Source of the DNA: TA-20 sp035935115
GTDB taxonomy: Archaea > Thermoproteota > Nitrososphaeria > Nitrososphaerales > Nitrosopumilaceae
Assembly (NCBI GenBank): GCA_035935115.1
Contig: DASYXK010000010.1
Span: forward strand, 1-64,000
Reading direction: 5' to 3'
DNA length: 64,000 bases
In this document: piece by piece, positions 59,477 through 64,000 of the stretch
Layout: the number at the start of each line of letters is the position of its first letter
Position numbering within the stretch: position 1 is the first letter of the stretch
The notes under the pieces: model-generated
The model's input: the letters and a program-made list of their open reading frames with translations, nothing else
Database searches by the model: none
Told to the model about the DNA's origin: nothing
Made by a program: the position numbers and the translations under genes

Positions 59477-60355
59477 CTAGTATACAGGTTCTGACTTGTC
59501 CCAGCAAAGCTCAAACAACATGTGCATGGAATCAACAAGTGATCTTGAATCTGCCAACATTGCAAAAATATTATGCGATGGATGATTGGCATTTCTTAAA
59601 AAGAATAGAACTTCATTGGAATCTCGGATAAGAAAACATTGGTTTTCATTTTTATTGTTAAACATTATTTTGATTTTCTTTTTGTCAATTTCCTTGGCGT
59701 GCTGGGGCATTATCTGCGCTGGAGATATTATGATTTTAACGTCAGCTATCAAGTTAGAGAACAACTCCGTGAAATCTGCATAGTAGAATCGTGAGAGATC
59801 CTTTTCCGTGCAAAAAATGAACAGTTCTTCGTTTGTGTGATTTATTAGCTCCTTTATTTTGGTGTGTATCTGTGGTGTACCTTGTAGCATCTGCATGTTT
59901 TCTTTTTTTGTGTCACTTGTCTCAACTATGAAAGATGGGATGTCATTCCACAATTCTGCCAATTCTTGCTTCTGATTTGTCAAAATTCTAATTTTTTCCT
60001 GCTCGGAATTGACAAGCGTCAAAATGGTATCTCCAATAGACAAAGCGGAATACTTGGTTGGTAAAGAAAATTCTGCTCTGACAATTCCCTTGTTTTGCAA
60101 AGTATTGATGAGATGATATGTCTCAGTTCGTGGCATCTCAAGTGACTTTGAAACCTCAGGTGCAGTCTTTGGGCCATACTTGCCAAGATAAATGAAGACT
60201 TTGGCTTGGTTTGGAGTCAGACCAAATTTCAAAAGCTCAGTTTTTACTTGTTCTAACTTCATCTTGTATTGGTATAATTTAGAATCAGATCCGGAAAGAA
60301 ATGGGGAGATTATTTGTTGTTCGTCTTGCATTAATTGACACCTTGAAGCGATCAT
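59477..60355 (-). CDS. TrmB-family transcription regulator
   Basis: 292 residues; the start is uncertain among ATG 60355, ATG 60331 and ATG 60262, the last falling just before the DNA-binding domain. Winged-helix about 40-105: LKFGLTPNQAKVFIYLGKYGPKTAPEVSKSLEMPRTETYHLINTL in pieces (NQAKVFIYL, PRTETYHLINTLQNKG). A coiled linker (about 115-145) leads to a C-terminal ligand domain (about 165-290, INHTNEELFIFCTEKDLSRF). TrmB proteins sense sugars or other metabolites. Convergent with the sirtuin, 3 nt apart. Confidence 0.85.
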   Translation of the reverse strand: MIASRCQLMQDEQQIISPFLSGSDSKLYQYKMKLEQVKTELLKFGLTPNQAKVFIYLGKYGPKTAPEVSKSLEMPRTETYHLINTLQNKGIVRAEFSLPTKYSALSIGDTILTLVNSEQEKIRILTNQKQELAELWNDIPSFIVETSDTKKENMQMLQGTPQIHTKIKELINHTNEELFIFCTEKDLSRFYYADFTELFSNLIADVKIIISPAQIMPQHAKEIDKKKIKIMFNNKNENQCFLIRDSNEVLFFLRNANHPSHNIFAMLADSRSLVDSMHMLFELCWDKSEPVY

Positions 60356-60816
60356 ATAACTAGCAGGACAGATTCATCAGTCCAAGTTCTAAGTAAGACT
60401 TAAAACTGCCAGATCGCTGTTTGTTTACAAGTACACTCGTCTATGAATTTCTGCAGGAATAAATTACCTGTTTTTGCATACAGAATTTCTGATCTCAGAG
60501 AAATGCTACGCAAGTTTTATTTGCAAATCAGACAATGTTATACAGAAACTGTAAGGTTATATATTGACTCGACATAAAAACCGATTTTTCACCATACAGT
60601 TTCATTTTATTTTCTTTGTCTAGCTTTTGTGCTTGAAGTAATTTGTCATGGATTTTTCTATTAGGTCAACTTCTTCAAATGCATTGTCTAAGCTTCTCTC
60701 AATAGTGAATAAATGATTCTTAGAAGATACAAAACGAATTTTTAATTTAAAAACAAAGTTTTTCAAAATACCAAAATCAAAAGTTCAGAGTATTGCAGAT
60801 CTTATGAGTGTCAGAC
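60356..60816. other. 461-nt gap with a sirtuin remnant
   Basis: Contains a 44-codon frame from ATG at 60443 (MNFCRNKLPVFAYRISDL...) with a possible box A ACTTAAAA at 60398; I do not trust it as a gene. The only clear relic is the sirtuin 3' end at 60649-60717. The rest is AT-rich with no further structure seen. Confidence 0.5.
60649..60717 (+). pseudogene. Decayed copy of the 3' end of the sirtuin gene
   Basis: Reading ATG at 60649 to TGA at 60715 gives MDFSIRSTSSNALSKLLSIVNK. The sirtuin ends MDLSIRSTSAKALPELLSIVSK at 59404-59473. Nucleotides match over about 70 positions with scattered changes, mostly not at third positions only. Upstream in frame there is a TAA (60640-60642), so only the C-terminal 22 codons remain. 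It implies a former tandem sirtuin or a partial duplication, with the TrmB gene between them. Confidence 0.8.
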
Positions 60817-61965
60817 CTATCCAGGTATTATGGTATTGACTGAATAAACATTTCCACCAAATAGATTTACTGGATTTGATGTAGATGCAAGTTGGATGTC
60901 ATTAGAGTCATAAACTTTGATATATGCAACTAGTGGCATATGGAATTGTCCTATAACTAGAGTTGCAGTGCCATCGTTTACAGGCGTACTTGCAAGCACC
61001 GTACCTGTTGGATCAACTAGTTTCACTGTTGCAGCTAAAAGTGGATTGTTGGTTACCTTGATGGTTTCATCCGTGGTAGCATAGTAATCCTTGTAAATTC
61101 CATTTAGTAATTGTTTGGGATAAGATGATTGTGGTTCAAGAAATGCGTTAAATGGTGCAGGCATTTGCAAGTTCAAAGTGTGGTTTTCATATACATTGAC
61201 ACCGTCAATGTATACTTTGAGGTAATTGTCTCCATTTGTTATTATGGCACAGTCTCTTGTGAGTGGTTGGTTTGGACTAGTATCAACCCACAATATTTTG
61301 AATTGTGTAGCTTGATTGGCATTACCAGTAGCTGATGCTACTACCCAAAGAGTTCCATATGCACTTGTAGCTGCTACACATGTGATATAGTTTAGGTTTG
61401 AAATTTTTGCTGTCTGTACATACAATGCATTTTCGTAATACACATTTAGTTGTGGTAAGGTCCTAACAGGTGTCGTTATGACTGCATGAAAGAGTTGAGC
61501 GTCTGTCTTTGGACTAACTGCATAAAATCCAGCCCATTTAGGATTACCGTTTGCGTCATTACCAGTTGACTGCACTCCAATGTGTAGTCCCTGTAGATCT
61601 TTGAAAAAGGCATATGGTGCGGGAGGAGTTAGAACTAGTGCACTTCCACCAAAAGTCCAGTATCCAGGCTTTGCTTGTAATTGCTGTTGTGTTTTGGTTT
61701 CATTGTTTAGCGGATCAGATGCAACCAATCCGGATTGTATCTGATCAATAGAGTAAAGTGGAACAGGTGGAAGTGCGATTGGAACAGTACCTAGATTTGG
61801 TATAGTTGGAACAATGGGGGCACCTGTGCCCGGAATTGGAATAAGATTACCCGGTATTGGGGTAGGACCACTTGCAGTCAACGCAGCAGAAGGATTGACT
61901 GTCAATGGAGATATCAGTATGGAAAGTATCATCACACTACAGAACAGCATGAGAGGTTTTTTCAT
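60817..61965 (-). CDS. Secreted protein of unknown function
   Basis: 382 residues. Signal peptide 1-28 (MKKPLMLFCSVMILSILIS...). Residues 30-70 are Pro/Ile-rich. The body (about 95-310) is a beta-sandwich of concanavalin/LamG-like size: WTFGGSALVLTPPAPYAFF, GLHIGVQSTGNDANGNPKWAG, KILWVDTSPNQP and YLKVYIDGVNVYENHTLNL. A second small beta domain follows (about 300-382). Common in Thaumarchaeota as a surface protein of unknown ligand. Single gene. Confidence 0.72.
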   Translation of the reverse strand: MKKPLMLFCSVMILSILISPLTVNPSAALTASGPTPIPGNLIPIPGTGAPIVPTIPNLGTVPIALPPVPLYSIDQIQSGLVASDPLNNETKTQQQLQAKPGYWTFGGSALVLTPPAPYAFFKDLQGLHIGVQSTGNDANGNPKWAGFYAVSPKTDAQLFHAVITTPVRTLPQLNVYYENALYVQTAKISNLNYITCVAATSAYGTLWVVASATGNANQATQFKILWVDTSPNQPLTRDCAIITNGDNYLKVYIDGVNVYENHTLNLQMPAPFNAFLEPQSSYPKQLLNGIYKDYYATTDETIKVTNNPLLAATVKLVDPTGTVLASTPVNDGTATLVIGQFHMPLVAYIKVYDSNDIQLASTSNPVNLFGGNVYSVNTIIPG

Positions 61966-62309
61966 CTAACTATAGTTTAGTTTTAATTTTTATATGACTA
62001 TGCACAGAGTTTACTATGTTGATAAGTCTGTAGATTGATCTGGAACTGCAATATGGTTTACCAATGTTTTAATTTCTAAGATATTCATAGTACCAATCTT
62101 TCTTCTGTAGTTGTGATCAAAAAATTCTAATGAGGAAAATTATTTAGCAGAAATGTTAACTCCATTTACAGTAAAGAAGAACAATCAAATGCAAAGTATA
62201 ACTTGAACTTGGTTATAGTCTGTGACAGACTTTCACAGGTCCGACCCTCGTTTGAGTCCTGTAAGACTCACTACAAAATTCCTTCCAAATTTTTATTTTT
62301 CTATGTTTT
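61966..62309. other. 344-nt gap with short inverted repeats
   Basis: AGTCTGT G ACAGACT (62217-62231) and GAGTC CTGTAA GACTC (62254-62258 with 62265-62269) are hairpins in the middle of the gap; ACAGG (near 62235) could pair with CCTGT (62258-62262) as an alternative. A small RNA or terminator pair is possible. No coding frame of note. Confidence 0.45.
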
Positions 62310-62492
62310 CTAATACTGTTTGAAACAATTTTTGTGATAATATTTGGTAGGATGCTTACCAGTACGAATAACAATGTCTCCTTCCTTTAATTCACTGACA
62401 CATTTTCTGCATCTGTTTCTGTTGCATTTTATCATTTTTGCTATGTCTCGCGGTTCAAGCATAATTGGAGATTGTAAAAATGAGGTGGTCAT
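62310..62492 (-). CDS. Small zinc-finger protein coupled to secDF
   Basis: 60 residues from ATG at 62492, which overlaps the secDF stop (ATGA); the frame upstream of it lies inside secDF. Motif CRKCVSELKEGDIVIRTGKH then YYHKNCF gives C-x2-C...H-x2-C, a PARP-type or treble-clef zinc finger, preceded by a helix LEPRDIAKMIKCNRNR. Probably a nucleic-acid-binding protein; coupling to secDF may be positional only. Confidence 0.65.
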   Translation of the reverse strand: MTTSFLQSPIMLEPRDIAKMIKCNRNRCRKCVSELKEGDIVIRTGKHPTKYYHKNCFKQY

Positions 62493-64000
62493 ATCGGAGG
62501 TTCTTCCATTTTTAATGATCTTTTCTTTAACATGAAATACACGGGAGTACCAATGCAGATAGAGGAATAAGTACCACATATCAGGCCAAAAAGTATTGCT
62601 AGTGCAAAATTATGCAAAGGCTCTGCACCAAACAAGTACACGCAAACAGCAGCAATTACAACAGTGAAGACAGTGTTAATAGATCTTGTCATCATCTGCC
62701 ATATGCTATGATTAACAATTACATGTAGTTCTTCATGATTCTTTACTGTGTTAAGTTTGAGGTTCTCACGAATCCTATCAAAGATTACAATTGTGTTGTA
62801 AGTTGCAAACCCTATCACTGTCAGTATTGCAGCAATGAAGGTGACATCGATTTCCAACTTGAATATGACAAACATTGCCAAGACAAAGAACGCCGAGTTT
62901 AATACAGAAACTGCACTTGCAATAGCAAATCTCCACGAGAATCTTATTGTAACAAACACTACAATTGCAGCAACAGCAGTAAGTATTACATAAACTGCCT
63001 TTGTTTTCAAGTCTTGCGCTACTGCTGGGTCATATGTATTTTCTACATATACAACATTTTTGGTATAATTTGCTTTAAAGTCAGCAATGATAGAATTTAC
63101 ATCATCAGCGTTTAAGACCTTATCAAATCTAGCTGCAATCTGATTATTATCTTGACCGCCAATTGCCACAGTTGCAGGTGGAACTCCAGCATCTTCCATT
63201 ATGCTTATAGCATTATCTTTAGCAATTGCCTTGTCAAGTGTTATGTCAAGAGCTGTTCCTGCCTTAAAATCAATATCATAGTTTATTTCTGTTGTAAATA
63301 GCATGAATGCGCCAGTTGCTCCAATAACTGCAGAAATTGCAAAAAACTTGTAATGATGTTTTACAAAGCTAAAATGTTTTAGTGATTCAGTAGACTGTTT
63401 TATCCTCATACCGAAAAAGGATGGTTTTTTTACAATGTTACTTTTAACAAGCAAGCTCAACAGCAGCCTAGACAGAAAGACATTGCTTACTATACTTGCT
63501 ACTATGCTAAGTATCAGAGTAAATGCAAATCCTTTGATTGGTCCTATACCTGCGAAGAAAAGCACTATGGCAGCAATAGCAGTTGTAATGTTAGCGTGCA
63601 TGATTATATGAAATGCGTTATGTTCACCTTCTTTGAGCGCATCTGCAATTGATTTGCCTTTTCTTAGTTCTTCTTTGATTCTTTCATAGGCTATGATATT
63701 TGCATCTACTGCGATTCCCATTCCAAGAACAAATGTCACCACTGCTGCAAGTGATAAGACTCCATGAAACACGTTAAAGGCAAGAAGAAGGAGCCACAGA
63801 TAGGTCACAACAGTAAAACTTGCAATTATGCCTACACCACGATAAAATATTATCATAAACGACAAAACGATACCTAATGCAATTATGCCAGCCCAAAATG
63901 TAGCTTTTAGGTCTGCACTACCTAGTACACCGCCAACAGTCTCTGAATATTTTTCTGTTAATTTTAGCGGTAAATTGTTTTGAGCATCCATTATTGATCT
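62489..64000 (-). CDS. secDF: SecD-SecF fusion, protein-export membrane protein (N-terminus outside the window)
   Basis: 504 codons are open to the right edge, so the N-terminal SecD P1 domain is missing here. Residues about 20-210 (counted from the first ATG, 63991) are the SecD six-helix part: AGIIALGIVLSFMIIFYRGVG, GMGIAVDANIIAYERIKEELRKGKS, HANITTAIAAIVLFF. After about 225, SecF follows in the same frame: FDFKAGT-like DIDFKAGTALDI, VIGFATYNTIVIFDRIRENLK, NHSIWQMMTRSINTV. It helps pull secreted proteins across the membrane with the proton gradient. The fusion in the order D-F resembles bacteria; most archaea encode separate secF and secD. Confidence 0.88.
   Translation of the reverse strand, partial: RSIMDAQNNLPLKLTEKYSETVGGVLGSADLKATFWAGIIALGIVLSFMIIFYRGVGIIASFTVVTYLWLLLLAFNVFHGVLSLAAVVTFVLGMGIAVDANIIAYERIKEELRKGKSIADALKEGEHNAFHIIMHANITTAIAAIVLFFAGIGPIKGFAFTLILSIVASIVSNVFLSRLLLSLLVKSNIVKKPSFFGMRIKQSTESLKHFSFVKHHYKFFAISAVIGATGAFMLFTTEINYDIDFKAGTALDITLDKAIAKDNAISIMEDAGVPPATVAIGGQDNNQIAARFDKVLNADDVNSIIADFKANYTKNVVYVENTYDPAVAQDLKTKAVYVILTAVAAIVVFVTIRFSWRFAIASAVSVLNSAFFVLAMFVIFKLEIDVTFIAAILTVIGFATYNTIVIFDRIRENLKLNTVKNHEELHVIVNHSIWQMMTRSINTVFTVVIAAVCVYLFGAEPLHNFALAILFGLICGTYSSICIGTPVYFMLKKRSLKMEEPPI

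Noticed and set aside
60443..60577. 44-codon frame MNFCRNKLPVFAYRISDL... as a gene.
   Set aside because: It lies in a decayed region beside a sirtuin relic, with weak promoter evidence; length is within chance for AT-rich DNA.
62217..62269. A tRNA or box C/D RNA around the two hairpins.
   Set aside because: Hairpins are short and no consensus of any RNA class appears; kept only in the gap description.

Overview
This window comes from a member of the Nitrososphaerota (Thaumarchaeota), most likely an ammonia-oxidising lineage of the Nitrosopumilus/Nitrosotalea kind. DNA is AT-rich, by eye in the mid-30s % GC. Lineage markers include two CdvB (ESCRT-III) paralogues, TFB with archaeal TATA-type promoters, the aconitase-X type phosphomevalonate dehydratase pair of the archaeal mevalonate pathway, an enoyl-CoA hydratase of the kind used in the 3-hydroxypropionate/4-hydroxybutyrate cycle, anaerobic-type cobalamin genes (cbiL, cbiF, cbiT), preQ0 genes for archaeosine, RqcH, a TRAM-domain RNA-binding protein and many secreted proteins typical of the group. 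I see no rRNA, CRISPR array or convincing tRNA. No amo genes are here, so ammonia oxidation is inferred only from relationship.

Layout. 0-5 kb is a cell-surface region: a truncated beta-propeller protein, small secreted proteins, a DOMON-like protein with a possible PEF-type sorting tail, and a multi-spanning glycosyltransferase-like protein. 5-10 kb holds family-5 uracil-DNA glycosylase (followed by a 14-codon glycosyltransferase remnant), a first CdvB, a glutamate racemase homologue with both catalytic cysteines replaced by serine, and cbiF/cbiL/cbiT. 10-15.5 kb holds rqcH, a Mut7-C RNase and an AMMECR1 protein in one overlapping operon, then phosphomevalonate dehydratase and endonuclease III. 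15.4-21 kb holds sulfate assimilation (sat, cysH), a ThiI-like protein with a degenerate PP-loop, a GT-B glycosyltransferase, a small structured-RNA candidate and two small conserved genes. 21-31.6 kb is mostly metabolism: SDR, subtilisin-like protease, flippase-like protein, GPN GTPase, thrB, enoyl-CoA hydratase, a DMT-type transporter, queC, folE and queE.

31.7-37.3 kb is again surface biology: a large NHL-repeat protein and an operon of a secreted coiled-coil protein, a membrane-bound winged-helix regulator and a small winged-helix regulator. 38.7-42.9 kb looks like an accessory island: a SWIM-finger DDE transposase translationally adjacent to a HEPN protein, four short genes of zinc-ribbon, basic and coiled-coil type, a helical protein and a well-folded RNA candidate of about 215 nt. 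It is followed by an MFS transporter, the second CdvB, a 36-codon C2H2 finger gene, TFB and another structured-RNA candidate. 47-52 kb holds GtrA, SDR, a CARF-HTH protein, a hemerythrin, a metallophosphoesterase and a BtuF-like protein.

52.3-55.8 kb carries an isolated terminase small/large pair without other virion genes, a cysteine-rich protein, and an AbrB-type regulator facing a secreted protein across repeated AGGTAAT operators. 56-59.5 kb is one tight operon (prs, trmG10, rnz, sirtuin), followed by a TrmB-type regulator and a decayed second copy of the sirtuin 3' end. The window closes with a secreted protein, a small zinc-finger gene and a SecD-SecF fusion that runs off the right edge.

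The points I rate highest are the RNA candidate at 42.63-42.85 kb, the matching promoter architecture of the two cdvB genes (same motifs at identical distances from ATG), the RNA candidates at 20.53 and 46.95 kb, the HEPN/transposase island and the orphan terminase pair.
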